DNA from: Cumulibacter manganitolerans
GTDB taxonomy: Bacteria > Actinomycetota > Actinomycetes > Mycobacteriales > Antricoccaceae
Assembly: GCF_009602465.1 (NCBI RefSeq)
Contig: NZ_WBKP01000010.1
Location: 1 to 64,000 of the forward strand
Reading direction: 5' to 3'
DNA: 64,000 nt
Shown piece after piece: positions 38,250 to 47,074 of the stretch. Below the pieces are notes generated by a model. The model was not told the origin of the DNA. It ran no database searches and saw only the letters and a list, made by a program, of their open reading frames with translations. How positions within the stretch are numbered: position 1 is the first letter of the stretch; each line of letters begins with the position of its first letter. The translations under genes were made by a program, and so were the position numbers.

Positions 38250-38415
38250 CGAGCCCCCCACGGTCGTCGAGGTCCCGGGTTGGCGTGCCGCCCCGCCCCC
38301 AACGGTCGTCGAGCCCCCGGGGTCGCCGTGCCGGCCCGCCCCCACGGTCGTCGAGCGAGCGGAGCCGATAGGCGTAGCGACGTCGAGACGCAGTGAGCCG
38401 CCGGTCGGCCGCATC
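38250..38415. repeat. Dispersed ACGGTCGTCGAGC-type repeats
   Basis: Three imperfect direct copies of a motif around ACGGTCGTCGAGC lie in the gap after the metallophosphoesterase gene (about 38260, 38300 and 38345). The last is followed by the inverted continuation GACGTCGAGACGC. The same family is found at 46861-47067. Apart from the promoter elements near 38471-38499, the gap 38232-38529 holds no gene. Confidence 0.7.
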
Positions 38416-38470
38416 CCCCGGCTATAGCGCGTCAGCCGGGCACGTCACCCGAGAATCTCGGTGTGATCCC

Positions 38471-38499
38471 TTGCACATTTGTTCGAACATGTGTACGAT
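38471..38499 (+). promoter_or_regulatory. Sigma70-type promoter of the HNH/DUF222 gene
   Basis: TTGCAC (38471-38476) and TACGAT (38494-38499) are 17 bp apart, a good housekeeping promoter. The -10 and most of the spacer are covered by the LexA box. The start codon lies 31 bp downstream. Confidence 0.6.
38483..38498. promoter_or_regulatory. LexA (SOS) box
   Basis: TCGAACATGTGTACGA differs at one base from the actinobacterial palindrome TCGAAC-N4-GTTCGA. It overlaps the predicted promoter, as a repressor site should. 13E12-family genes in M. tuberculosis are known to carry such boxes. Confidence 0.75.
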
Positions 38500-38529
38500 T
38501 CATGGTAGGAGGCCGGACGGGAGGTGAGC

Positions 38530-40215
38530 ATGATGGATGGCACCGACGATTCCTTCCTCGACACGCGACCGGGCACTCAACACCCAGCGGCCGACGGCCA
38601 TCCTCACCTCGGCCACACCGACGCACCACCGGCGGCGCCGTGGGACCCCGCGTCCGGGACCCCGTTCGAGTGCTCACCGGGCGCCCTGGAGCTCGATGCC
38701 GAGATCGCCGGCTATCTGGGCCAGCTCCGCGCGGGCATCGACGGACTCCTCGGAGTCGGCGACCGTGGCGATCTGATGGCGCTGGGCGCAGATCGACTCG
38801 TCGACGTGCTGCAGCGGTTCGAAGCACACCGCGGGACACTCGCGGCGGTGGACGCGCTGCTGATCGAGGCCGCGGAGGAAGAACGGCTTCCGGCATACGT
38901 GGCGGCCCCGAGCCTGCCGGCGGCGCTGGTACGGCTGGTGAAGCTGCAGCCGGGCGCCGCGAAGGCGCGGGTGCGTCAGGCGGAGCAGCTGCGGGCGCGG
39001 AACGAGCTGAGCGCGGGCACCCTCGAGTGTCCGCACCCCGTGCTCCGCGACGCGGTCCGCGCCGGGGAGCTCAGCGCCGACCAGCACGCCGTCATCGCCC
39101 GCGCCGTCGCGAGGCTGGCGACGAACACGGCCGTCGACCCGGACGATGCGGCGCGGGCAGAGCAGACGTTGGTGCGGTTCGCCGCCTCCCTGACACCGGT
39201 CGAGCTCGCCGAGGCGGCCCGGGTGATCGACGACTGCCTGCTACCCGACGGGTCGCTGCCCAACGAGGACACCATGCGGGCGCGTCGTGGCCTGCGGCTC
39301 GGCGAGGAGCAACGCGACGGCACGCACTCGATCAGCGGGAACCTGACCCGGGAGCTGCACGCCAAGCTGCAGGCGCTGCTGTCCCCGCTCGCGGCGCCGC
39401 AGCCGAGCGAGGACGCCGGCCAGCGCGACACGCGCAATCTCGAGCAACGCCAGCACGACGCGCTCGAGGACGCGGTCGACCGGCTGCTCGACTCCGATGC
39501 GCTACCGCGCACCGGCGGAGCGCGCACCACGCTGCACGTCGCCATCGACCTCGACCAGCTGCGCGCCGCGCTCGCCCGCCTGGACGGCGCGACAGCACCG
39601 AACGGCGCGGACCGACTCGATCGCGCGGATCCCGAGGGTGGCCCGTTCAGCGGGCGGCTGCTGCCTCGGGTGGCGGCCGGCACGAGCCTGGGCACCCGCC
39701 TCTCGATCGGTGAGCTGCTGCGGCTGGCCGAGCAGGCCGAGATCATCCCGACCTTCGTGAACGCCGCGGGAGGCGTGATCGCCTACGGGCGAGCCCGACG
39801 CTTCGCCAGTCCCGCGCAGGTGAAGGCGTTGACCGGCCGCGACAAGGGCTGCAGCTTCCCGGGATGCACGATCCCGCCCGAGTGGTGCGAGGTGCACCAC
39901 GTCGTCGAGTGGTGGCGGGGCGGCCGCACCGATGTCGACAACCTGACGATGATCTGCGGCTACCACCACCGCGAGTTCGAGCAATGCGGCTGGCGGGTCG
40001 ACATGCGTGCCGGGATCCCGGTCTGGATCCCGCCGCCCTGGGTGGACCGCGACCGCACACCGCAGATCAACACCCGCATCACCGGCTTGCAGGCCGAGCT
40101 CGTTCTCGATGCGCTGTTCCAGCAGTCGAACTCCGCCGCAGAGGGCGCCGACGGTGACCCCGCCCTCGCGGAGGTCCTCAGTCGTCACGGACCCGCGGGA
40201 GCCGACGAACCGTAG
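38530..40215 (+). CDS. DUF222 / HNH endonuclease protein (13E12 repeat family)
   Basis: The product of about 561 residues has a long helical DUF222 region (residues about 50-330) and a C-terminal HNH nuclease domain. The latter shows CSFPGCTIPPEWCEVHHV, EWWRGGRTDVDNLTMICGYHH and further His and Asn residues for metal binding. Members are multicopy in actinomycete genomes and their role is unclear; mobility and DNA repair have been proposed. ATG 38530 is preceded by GGAGGTGAGC; GTG 38524 is another option. It is a single-gene unit under a LexA box. Confidence 0.9.
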   Translation: MMDGTDDSFLDTRPGTQHPAADGHPHLGHTDAPPAAPWDPASGTPFECSPGALELDAEIAGYLGQLRAGIDGLLGVGDRGDLMALGADRLVDVLQRFEAHRGTLAAVDALLIEAAEEERLPAYVAAPSLPAALVRLVKLQPGAAKARVRQAEQLRARNELSAGTLECPHPVLRDAVRAGELSADQHAVIARAVARLATNTAVDPDDAARAEQTLVRFAASLTPVELAEAARVIDDCLLPDGSLPNEDTMRARRGLRLGEEQRDGTHSISGNLTRELHAKLQALLSPLAAPQPSEDAGQRDTRNLEQRQHDALEDAVDRLLDSDALPRTGGARTTLHVAIDLDQLRAALARLDGATAPNGADRLDRADPEGGPFSGRLLPRVAAGTSLGTRLSIGELLRLAEQAEIIPTFVNAAGGVIAYGRARRFASPAQVKALTGRDKGCSFPGCTIPPEWCEVHHVVEWWRGGRTDVDNLTMICGYHHREFEQCGWRVDMRAGIPVWIPPPWVDRDRTPQINTRITGLQAELVLDALFQQSNSAAEGADGDPALAEVLSRHGPAGADEP

Positions 40216-40287
40216 ACTTCGTCGCTCCGCTCACACCGGCTCGCGTTCCGCATGACCGATCGAGTAAAGTTGTCTTTCGGTGTTCAA

Positions 40288-40364
<77 letters not shown>

Positions 40365-40374
40365 CGAGACACCG

Positions 40375-40410
40375 AGAGGGGACTTGCTTCTACGGCGGCA
40401 AGTCCCCTCT
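40375..40410. terminator. Terminator hairpin after tRNA-Pro
   Basis: A perfect 13-bp stem, AGAGGGGACTTGC / GCAAGTCCCCTCT, with a 10-base loop begins 11 bp after the tRNA end. Confidence 0.85.
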
Positions 40411-40465
40411 GGCATATCTCCCTGGCCGAGCCGCCGGGCGGGTCCTTCGGTGGAACGGGGTGCGG

Positions 40466-41470
40466 ATGCACGCATGGTGGCTCGACCCGAACGGCGACGA
40501 CGGGATGCGCGCTGCGGCGTCCGCCGCGCGACGCGACCTTCCCGGCGCGCTCGACCTGGCGCGCGCACTCGGTGAGAAGCTCTCCCCCGCGGACCCCGGA
40601 TCGCTGCTGACGACCTGGGACGCCCTCGCGCGCGCCGCGTCGGTCGACCTCACCGTGACCCGAGCGGTGGAACCCCACCTCGACGCGCTCGCGATCCTCG
40701 CCCAGGCAGGGGTGTCTGCCCCGGCCGACGCGACGCTGGGCGTGTATGCCGCGGAGGGACCAGGCGGCCGTCTGCGCGGCGAGCAGGCCGCCGACGGGTG
40801 GCGGCTGACCGGTCCGAAGCCGTGGTGCTCGCTCGCCAGCGAGCTGTCGCATGCGCTGGTCACCGCCTGGGTGGACGACGAGCGACGTGGGCTGTTCCTG
40901 ATCGACCTCCGGCAACCCGGCGTCCGGATCGACGACGCACCCTGGGTCAGCAGCGGGCTGTCGCTGATCCGCTCCTCCGGCATCACGCTCGACGACGTCC
41001 CGGCCGTCCCCGTCGGCGAGCCGCAGTGGTACCTCGCACGGCCAGGCTTCGCGTGGGGTGGCATCGGCGTCGCCGCCATCTGGTACGGCGCAGCAGTCGG
41101 CATCGCCCTGCGGCTGCGCGAGGCGGTGATCGCCGGCCGGCAGGACGACGTGACGCTGATGCACCTGGGCGCATGCGACAGTGCGCTTCTCGGCGCCCGG
41201 GGCGCGCTGCGCCAGGCGGCCGCTGACATCGCGCGGGACGCCGTCGCCCGAGACGCTGCGTGGCCCTATGCGCTCCGCGTGCGGGATGTGTGCGCGCGCG
41301 CCGCCGAGGACGTCATCCGACACGCCGACCACGCAATGGGGCCGGGGCCGCTTACGTCCGACGAGCCGTACGCGCGCCTCGTCGACGACCTGCGCGTCTA
41401 CGTCCGGCAGCATCATGCCGAGCGTGACCAGGTCGCGCTCGGGCGCGCTCTCCTCGGCCCGAGTGGCTGA
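40466..41470 (+). CDS. Acyl-CoA dehydrogenase-like flavoprotein
   Basis: The 334-residue product resembles the acyl-CoA dehydrogenase fold but is shorter than the usual 380-400. The middle beta domain is clear ([42 protein letters not shown]), and a helical C-terminal domain contains [20 protein letters not shown]. The active-site base of typical fatty-acid enzymes is not evident. ATG 40466 is used; GTG 40460 is possible. It converges on a methyltransferase/PIG-L pair. I suspect these belong to one pathway with the glycosyltransferase at 45270. Confidence 0.75.
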   Translation: MHAWWLDPNGDDGMRAAASAARRDLPGALDLARALGEKLSPADPGSLLTTWDALARAASVDLTVTRAVEPHLDALAILAQAGVSAPADATLGVYAAEGPGGRLRGEQAADGWRLTGPKPWCSLASELSHALVTAWVDDERRGLFLIDLRQPGVRIDDAPWVSSGLSLIRSSGITLDDVPAVPVGEPQWYLARPGFAWGGIGVAAIWYGAAVGIALRLREAVIAGRQDDVTLMHLGACDSALLGARGALRQAAADIARDAVARDAAWPYALRVRDVCARAAEDVIRHADHAMGPGPLTSDEPYARLVDDLRVYVRQHHAERDQVALGRALLGPSG

Positions 41471-41481
41471 TCAGCCGCTGA

Positions 41482-42075
41482 TCACTCGGTGTGCCGGTCG
41501 TGGCCGCGCGTGAGGACGTCGAGCACGAACTCCTCGTCGAACAGCGCCACCTGATGGCGGAATCCCTTGCCCCGCAGCACATCGCGCACCTGCTCATGGA
41601 CGAGGTCACCACTCGCCGTCCCGTCCTCGGGCTGCTCCCGCCAGTGCACGGCGACGACCTCGACCCGCGGCGCTGCACGGACGAGCACACTCTCGATCGC
41701 GGCCACGCGCTGATCGGCATCGAGGTAGTAGAGGAACTCCGACAGCACGATCAGATCGAACGGGCCCGCTGGATCCCCGCCACCGTAGGGAAGGGCCTGC
41801 TGGTCGACGCGTACGCCGGGAGCCTCCGCGCAGGTCGCCCTGGCCAGCTCGACGGCCGCGGCGGACGCGTCACGCGCGACGACCTCGCCGCAGCGCGCAC
41901 CCAGCTGCAGCGCCAGATGGCCGGTTCCGCAGGCCGGATCGAGCACACGCCGGTACGTCGGATCGGAGAGGGCCGCGAGGACGACCGACATCTTCCGTTG
42001 CTCGTACCAGCTCGAGCCCACCCTCCATGGGTCGGCTTCCTCGGAATACATGCGATCGAAGTCCGGCGCGCTCAC
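41482..42075 (-). CDS. SAM-dependent methyltransferase (NodS-like)
   Basis: The 197-residue class I methyltransferase begins FDRMYSEEADPWRVGSSWYE, a start shared with NodS-type N-methyltransferases. Its SAM-binding motif I is VLDPACGTGHLALQLG at about residues 44-59, motif II VVARDASAAAVE, and FDLIVLSEFLYYL follows. NodS methylates the amino group of a deacetylated chito-oligosaccharide. That analogy fits the adjacent PIG-L deacetylase, whose stop overlaps this start (ATGA, 4 bp). The substrate is unknown. Confidence 0.87.
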   Translation of the reverse strand: MSAPDFDRMYSEEADPWRVGSSWYEQRKMSVVLAALSDPTYRRVLDPACGTGHLALQLGARCGEVVARDASAAAVELARATCAEAPGVRVDQQALPYGGGDPAGPFDLIVLSEFLYYLDADQRVAAIESVLVRAAPRVEVVAVHWREQPEDGTASGDLVHEQVRDVLRGKGFRHQVALFDEEFVLDVLTRGHDRHTE

Positions 42076-42863
42076 CGTGCCACCCTACCGGTCCGCGCGC
42101 CGGGCAGCACCCGCATCGCGAGCTGCTCGGTGAGCCGACCCACGAGCTCGGGCGGCACCACCGCGCCGAGGTCCTCGGCGGCGGGACGACGCTGGCTGGT
42201 GAAGCACTCCCACGCGACGTCCCTCGCCCGCTCCGCCTCCGGCGAGCAGCCCACGACCACCAACCCGCCGGGGGCCGGGGGTTCGGAGAAGTAGGTGAGC
42301 CACACCGGCCACTCCACCAACGGCAGGGAACGCTCGCGCGCCACCACGCTGAGCGCCCGGCCGACAGCCATGTGGTCCGGGTGCGGATCGACGTCGAGGG
42401 TGCCCGCGAGGACGTCGGGTCGAGCCTCGTCGACCAGCTCGCGCAGCAGCTCCACCAGGCGCCCCTCGTGCGCAGCGAGCGCGCCGTCGGGCAGTCCCAG
42501 GCAGCGCATCGGTCGCGCACCCAGCACGCCGAGCGCGGCGCGCCACTCCGCCACGCGGGTCTCGGCGAGATCGGGCCACTCGTGCCCCACCACGTCGAAG
42601 CACGCCTCGCCGGCCGTGGCGGTCGCCGCGTACACCGCACCTCCGGCACGCGTCCAGTCCGCGACGAGCCGGCCTCCGCCGAGCGTCTCGTCGTCGGGAT
42701 GCGCACTCACCACGAGCATCCGAGCGCCGGACGGAGCGCCCGATCCGGACGAGCCGGCGACGAGACCGTCGGCGAGATCGGCGAACGGCACCCGCGGCAG
42801 GCGCTCCAGCACCGGTCTCCACAGCTCGACGGGATGCCCCTCCGGCGTTATCTGCCTGCTCAT
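42072..42863 (-). CDS. PIG-L family deacetylase
   Basis: The 263-residue zinc-dependent LmbE/PIG-L protein has the metal motif SAHPDDE at about 53-59, with the third ligand His in DVDPHPDHMAVGRA. Family members remove an acetyl group from N-acetylglucosamine-type sugars (MshB in mycothiol synthesis, Mca, PIG-L in GPI anchors). Here the partner methyltransferase gene overlaps by 4 bp, so the pair may deacetylate and then methylate the same amine. A long N-terminal extension (about 45 residues) precedes the fold. Confidence 0.88.
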   Translation of the reverse strand: MSRQITPEGHPVELWRPVLERLPRVPFADLADGLVAGSSGSGAPSGARMLVVSAHPDDETLGGGRLVADWTRAGGAVYAATATAGEACFDVVGHEWPDLAETRVAEWRAALGVLGARPMRCLGLPDGALAAHEGRLVELLRELVDEARPDVLAGTLDVDPHPDHMAVGRALSVVARERSLPLVEWPVWLTYFSEPPAPGGLVVVGCSPEAERARDVAWECFTSQRRPAAEDLGAVVPPELVGRLTEQLAMRVLPGARTGRVAR

Positions 42864-42881
42864 GCCCCCATCATGCCCCGC

Positions 42882-45107
42882 TCAGCCGAGGTCGCGATCC
42901 CACACCCGTCCCGCGGCCCAGCGGCTGATGAGGTCGTCGACCGACTTCTTCGACAGGGCGATCACGCCCGCGTCGGCGCTCGTGTCGCCCAGAGAGCCGA
43001 GGACGGCGTCGGCGTCCGGCGACACCCCGATCACCTTGTAGTGATGGAAAGCGTCGTTCACGAAGTCCTTCACAGCAGGATTCTTGGCGAGCTGGACGGC
43101 AGCGTCCGCCGTCAGCAGGATCGCCACGGCATCGTAGAGCACCGACGGCGCCCCGGTGATGAGCTGGTCGAGCGGCTGCGTCTTGCCCGAGCCGAGGGTC
43201 ACGCCCGCGACCTTACTGCCGATCAGCTCGACCATGCCGCCGGCCTTGGCGACCCCGTCGGTCAGCGCCTTCAGCAGGGCGGCATCCGTGCCGTCACCGA
43301 TCAGCACGCCGAGCTTGCGGCCCTCGATCGTCTCGCGGGCGCTCTGCAGGATGCTCAATGCCGGCGACGGCGCGAGGTCGGTACGGGTCGGCACCGCTGC
43401 CGGCGCGGGCGCGGGCGGCTCGATCCCGAGCCCCTCGGCGACCCGATCGCCGACGTCACCGACGTTGCGCAGGTTGGCGACCATCCGCTCGCGGATGGCG
43501 GGCGTCTGCACCTTGCTCAGCTCGAACACGAACGCGTCGACGATGTGCTGCTGCTCGACCTCGGTCTGGCTGGCGAAGAACTGCAGCGGCTGGCTGTAGT
43601 GGTCGGCGAACGACTCCGCGCGCAGCGCCCGGACGGCGCCACCTTCCTCGCCGGAGTACGGCGTGAAGCCCAGATCGGCGTTCTCGCGGGGATTCTCACC
43701 GGTGCCGAGCGAATTGGGCTCGTAGAACGCCCGCCCTGAGGGGCGCGTCGTCGTCATGTGTCCGTCGCGCTGGAAGTTCATCACGGGGCAGCGCGGCGCG
43801 TTGACCGGGATGTGCGTGAAGTTGGGGCTGCCCAGCCGCTTGAGCTGCGTATCGAGGTAGGAGAAGTTGCGTCCCTGCAGCAGCGGGTCGTTCGTGAAGT
43901 CGATCCCCGGGACGACGTTCTGCGTGCAGAACGCCACCTGCTCGATCTCAGCGAAGACGTTGTCCACCACCTGGTCGAGCACCAGCCGGCCCACCGGGCG
44001 AGCGGGCACCTGCTCCTCGGGAATGATCTTGGTCGGGTCGAGGACGTCGAACTCGAACTGGTCGGCGAAGTCGTCGTCGAAGGTCTGGATGCACAGCTCC
44101 CACTCCGCCGGATCGCCCGCGCCGATGGAGCTGTAGAGGTCGCGGCGATGGAAGTCGGGGTCGGCGCCGTTGACCTTCAACGCCTCGTTCCACACCACCG
44201 ACTGCATTCCGAGCACCGGCTTCCAGTGGAACTTCACGAACGTCGACCGGCCGCCGGCGTCGACGAACCGGAAGGTGTGCACGCCGAACCCTTCCATCAT
44301 CCGGAAGCTGCGCGGGATGCCACGGTCACTCATCGCCCAGAACACGGCGTGGGTCGACTCCGGCGTGAGCGAGACGAAGTCCCAGAAGGTGTCGTGCGCG
44401 GTCTGCGCCTGGGGAAAGCCGCGGTCCGGCTCCTCCTTGGCGGCATGCACCAGATCGGGGAACTTCATTGCGTCCTGGATGAAGAAGACCGGCGCGTTGT
44501 TGCCGACCAGGTCCCAGTTGCCCTCGTTGGTGTACAGCTTGACGGCGAACCCGCGGATGTCTCGGGGCAGGTCCGGCGATCCTAGATTGCCTGCCACCGT
44601 TGAGAACCGCACGAATGCCTCCGTACGGCGTCCGGCTTCGGAGAACAGGTCGGCGCGAGTGATGTCGGTCAGCGGCTCGTAGCACTCGAAGTATCCGCGA
44701 GCACCGTATCCGCGGGCATGCACGACCCGCTCGGGGATCCGCTCGTGATCGAAGTGGAACAGCTTGTCGCGGAGCACGAAATCCTGCAGCAGGACGGGTC
44801 CGCGTTCGCCGACCTTCTGGGAGTTCTGGTCGTCGGACAAGGGGGTACCCTGCGCGGTCGTCATGGTGTGCCCACGCTGGCTGGTCCGCTGATGTGTCTC
44901 GTCACCGTTGCCGCGCACGGTGTCCACCTCGGTCTCGGTTGCCGCGGCGCCTTGGGCCGGCAGCAGGTCGGCGGGTGCGGGAGTGGGCACCCCTCCGGTG
45001 TCCTTTGCGGCCTTCGCGGCTTTCGCGGCCTTTGCCGGCGCCTTCTTCGGCACAGCGCTGGGCTTCTTGGTCGTCGTCTTCTTCGTTTCGCGCTTCGGTG
45101 TGGTCAT
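42882..45107 (-). CDS. katE: Large-subunit catalase (clade 2, HPII-type)
   Basis: The 741-residue catalase destroys hydrogen peroxide. The haem core is clear: the distal His is in [15 protein letters not shown], the Asn in [14 protein letters not shown], and the proximal Tyr region is in [18 protein letters not shown]-terminal flavodoxin/GATase-like domain ([18 protein letters not shown] onward) marks the large-subunit class. The N-terminus is unusual: about 40 residues of Lys/Ala/Pro repeats ([21 protein letters not shown]). The gene stands between the PIG-L gene (18 bp) and the glycosyltransferase. [12 protein letters not shown] could be a second start about 80 residues in. Confidence 0.94.
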   Translation of the reverse strand: MTTPKRETKKTTTKKPSAVPKKAPAKAAKAAKAAKDTGGVPTPAPADLLPAQGAAATETEVDTVRGNGDETHQRTSQRGHTMTTAQGTPLSDDQNSQKVGERGPVLLQDFVLRDKLFHFDHERIPERVVHARGYGARGYFECYEPLTDITRADLFSEAGRRTEAFVRFSTVAGNLGSPDLPRDIRGFAVKLYTNEGNWDLVGNNAPVFFIQDAMKFPDLVHAAKEEPDRGFPQAQTAHDTFWDFVSLTPESTHAVFWAMSDRGIPRSFRMMEGFGVHTFRFVDAGGRSTFVKFHWKPVLGMQSVVWNEALKVNGADPDFHRRDLYSSIGAGDPAEWELCIQTFDDDFADQFEFDVLDPTKIIPEEQVPARPVGRLVLDQVVDNVFAEIEQVAFCTQNVVPGIDFTNDPLLQGRNFSYLDTQLKRLGSPNFTHIPVNAPRCPVMNFQRDGHMTTTRPSGRAFYEPNSLGTGENPRENADLGFTPYSGEEGGAVRALRAESFADHYSQPLQFFASQTEVEQQHIVDAFVFELSKVQTPAIRERMVANLRNVGDVGDRVAEGLGIEPPAPAPAAVPTRTDLAPSPALSILQSARETIEGRKLGVLIGDGTDAALLKALTDGVAKAGGMVELIGSKVAGVTLGSGKTQPLDQLITGAPSVLYDAVAILLTADAAVQLAKNPAVKDFVNDAFHHYKVIGVSPDADAVLGSLGDTSADAGVIALSKKSVDDLISRWAAGRVWDRDLG

Positions 45108-45269
45108 TCGGGAATCCTCGAGACTCTTTTGCGTGCGTCGCCCGCGACGTGGCTGGGCCGGCTTCCGCCAGCCTAGGTGCTGGGTGGACGGCGCGGTACC
45201 CGCTCTGCAGGTATCTTGAGAACCGATCCGCTAGCCGACCCGGTGACCGACAACCCTCCGAGGTACCGG

Positions 45270-46052
45270 ATGAACATGCCGCACCGCGTCGAGCACGTCA
45301 TCGTGGCGATGCCCGCGCACGACGAGCAGCAACTGGTCGGCGACGCCTTGCACGCGGTGCTCGACGCCGTCGCGCACGCCGGCCGGGAGCTGCCGGCGAG
45401 ATTCCGCGTCGGGGTCTCGGCGCACCGGTGCAGCGACGAGACGTTCACCGTCGCGGCCGACGTGCTCGGCCACGGCGACGTCGATGCGGTGGTGGTGCGC
45501 GACCGCGACTCGACCACCGTGGGCGGCGTACGGCGCCGGCTGATCTCGGTGCTGCGCGAGCCGTCGATGCCCGCGGACCGCACCTGGCTCTTCTGCACCG
45601 ACGCCGACTCCGTGGTCCCCCGGGACTGGATCTCCGGCCTGCTCGCCGCGGCGCGGCGGGTCGACGCGGTCGCCGTCGCCGGCATGACCGACCTGGTCGA
45701 CTGGACCGCCACGGCGGGCGAGCGGGCGGCGTACGACCGGATCATCGCCGACGGGCTCCGGCCCGAAGCGGCGCACGCGCACGTCTACGCCGCCAACCTG
45801 GCGGTCCGGCTGGACGCCTACCTGGCGGCCGGCGGCTTCCGCGACGTCCCGCACGGCGAGGAGCACTGCCTGCTGGGCCGGATCCGGCGCGGCGGAGGCA
45901 CCGTCGCGACGCCGCGGCAGCCTCGGGTGCGCACCTCCGGCCGCACGGAGGGGCGGGCCGGCCACGGCCTCGCGGCGCTGCTCGCCTCGCTGCGCCGGCC
46001 ATCGGCGACGGCTCCCCTCGACCAGCCGACCCCGGCGACTCACCTCCCGTAG
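45270..46052 (+). CDS. Family 2-type glycosyltransferase
   Basis: The 260-residue GT-A-fold protein begins VEHVIVAMPAHDEQQLVGDAL, then has VVVRDRDSTTVGGVRRRL and the metal-binding DxD in FCTDADSVVPRDW. A late acceptor-side motif is VPHGEEHCLLGRIRR. No membrane helix is present. ATG 45270 follows GAGGTACC; GTG 45243 is an option. It is divergent from the catalase gene. Together with the nearby PIG-L, methyltransferase and dehydrogenase genes it suggests a sugar-containing product, which remains unknown. Confidence 0.82.
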   Translation: MNMPHRVEHVIVAMPAHDEQQLVGDALHAVLDAVAHAGRELPARFRVGVSAHRCSDETFTVAADVLGHGDVDAVVVRDRDSTTVGGVRRRLISVLREPSMPADRTWLFCTDADSVVPRDWISGLLAAARRVDAVAVAGMTDLVDWTATAGERAAYDRIIADGLRPEAAHAHVYAANLAVRLDAYLAAGGFRDVPHGEEHCLLGRIRRGGGTVATPRQPRVRTSGRTEGRAGHGLAALLASLRRPSATAPLDQPTPATHLP

Positions 46053-46158
46053 GACGCCGGCCACCGGCCGCTCGACCGCCCACCTCTTCCGTCGCCTGCC
46101 CGAGGTCGCCGGTGGCCGCGGGCCGCCGATCGGGGCATCGGGTCGCTACGGTGGGTCG

Positions 46159-46824
46159 ATGGACCTCTATGACGTCATGCGCACGACCTTCGCCGCCCGG
46201 GACTTCACCGGTGAGCCGGTGCCGGACGACGTGCTCCTGCGCATCCTGGACAACGCCCGGTTCGCGCCGAGTGGCGGCAACCGGCAGGGCGCGCACATCA
46301 CCGTCGTCCGCGACCGTGCCGTGCGCGAGGAGCTCAAGGAGCTGTCGATGTACGCCGGACGGCGCTACGCCGCCCAGTCGAAGGCCGGCGAGGGCCCGTG
46401 GAACCCGCTCTACCCGCCGGGGCCCAGCGCGGAGGAGATCGCGACGACCCGGGTCCCCTCGATGCTCACCGAGCCGATGGTGACCTGCGACGTGCTGCTG
46501 GTGGTCAGCGTCGACCTCGAACGGGTCGCCGCCATCGACCAGGAGCTCGAGCGGGTGTCGGTGGCGCCCGGCGCGTCGATCTACCCGCTCGTGTGGAACA
46601 TCCTGCTGGGGGCTCGCAACGAGGGCTTCGGCGGGACGCTCACCACGATGGCGACCGCGCGCGAGCCGGAGATCCAGAAGCTGCTCGGCATCCCGGCCAC
46701 GCACGCCGTCGCCGCGCTGCTGCCGCTGGGCAAGCCCGTCAAGCAGCTGACCAGGCTCCGCCGGCGTCCCGTCGAGGACTTCGTGACCCTCGAGCGGTAC
46801 GACGGCGCGCCCTTCACCGGCTGA
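46159..46824 (+). CDS. Nitroreductase-family protein
   Basis: The 221-residue FMN-binding protein has the nitroreductase start MRTTFAARDFTGEPVPDDV, the flavin-binding NARFAPSGGNRQGAH, and the later NILLGARNEGFGGTLTTMA with LGIPATHAVAALLPLGKP. It reduces nitro compounds, quinones or enones using NAD(P)H; the natural substrate is unknown. It lies 106 bp after the glycosyltransferase on the same strand, with no clear sign of an operon. Confidence 0.88.
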   Translation: MDLYDVMRTTFAARDFTGEPVPDDVLLRILDNARFAPSGGNRQGAHITVVRDRAVREELKELSMYAGRRYAAQSKAGEGPWNPLYPPGPSAEEIATTRVPSMLTEPMVTCDVLLVVSVDLERVAAIDQELERVSVAPGASIYPLVWNILLGARNEGFGGTLTTMATAREPEIQKLLGIPATHAVAALLPLGKPVKQLTRLRRRPVEDFVTLERYDGAPFTG

Positions 46825-46860
46825 GCAGAGCCATTACGCCGTCGTAGAACGAGCCGGAGC

Positions 46861-47067
46861 CGTCCTACGGTCGTCGAGCGAGCCGGAGCCGTCCCACGGT
46901 CGTCGAGCGAGCCGGAGCCGTCCCACGGTCGTCGAGCGAGCCGGAGCGCCAGCGGAGGCGACGTCGAGACGCCGCAGCCGGCGAGTGTGCGCGAGCACGA
47001 CCGACTCGCGGCTCACCGCGTCTCGACGTCGCTCGCCCTGGGGGCTCGCTCGCTCGACGACCGTTGG
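46861..47067. repeat. 29-bp direct repeats with an inverted partner
   Basis: Three adjacent 29-bp copies (46861-46889, 46890-46918, 46919-46947) share the core ACGGTCGTCGAGCGAGC and differ at one base. A degenerate fourth copy precedes them (about 46838). The inverted counterpart (GCTCGCTCGACGACCG) lies near 47045-47065, so the whole 46861-47067 can fold. It fills the 250-bp gap between the convergent nitroreductase and gltD genes, and is related to 38250-38415. Confidence 0.85.
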
Positions 47068-47074
47068 AGCAGTC

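Noticed and set aside
42085-42822. A 245-codon minus-strand frame inside the PIG-L gene
   Set aside because: It is an out-of-frame shadow; the HPDDE motif and the ATGA junction with the methyltransferase belong to the 42072-42863 frame.
46861-46947. CRISPR-like direct repeats of 29 bp
   Set aside because: The units are adjacent with no spacers between them, there are only three, and no cas genes are present. They belong to a dispersed intergenic repeat.
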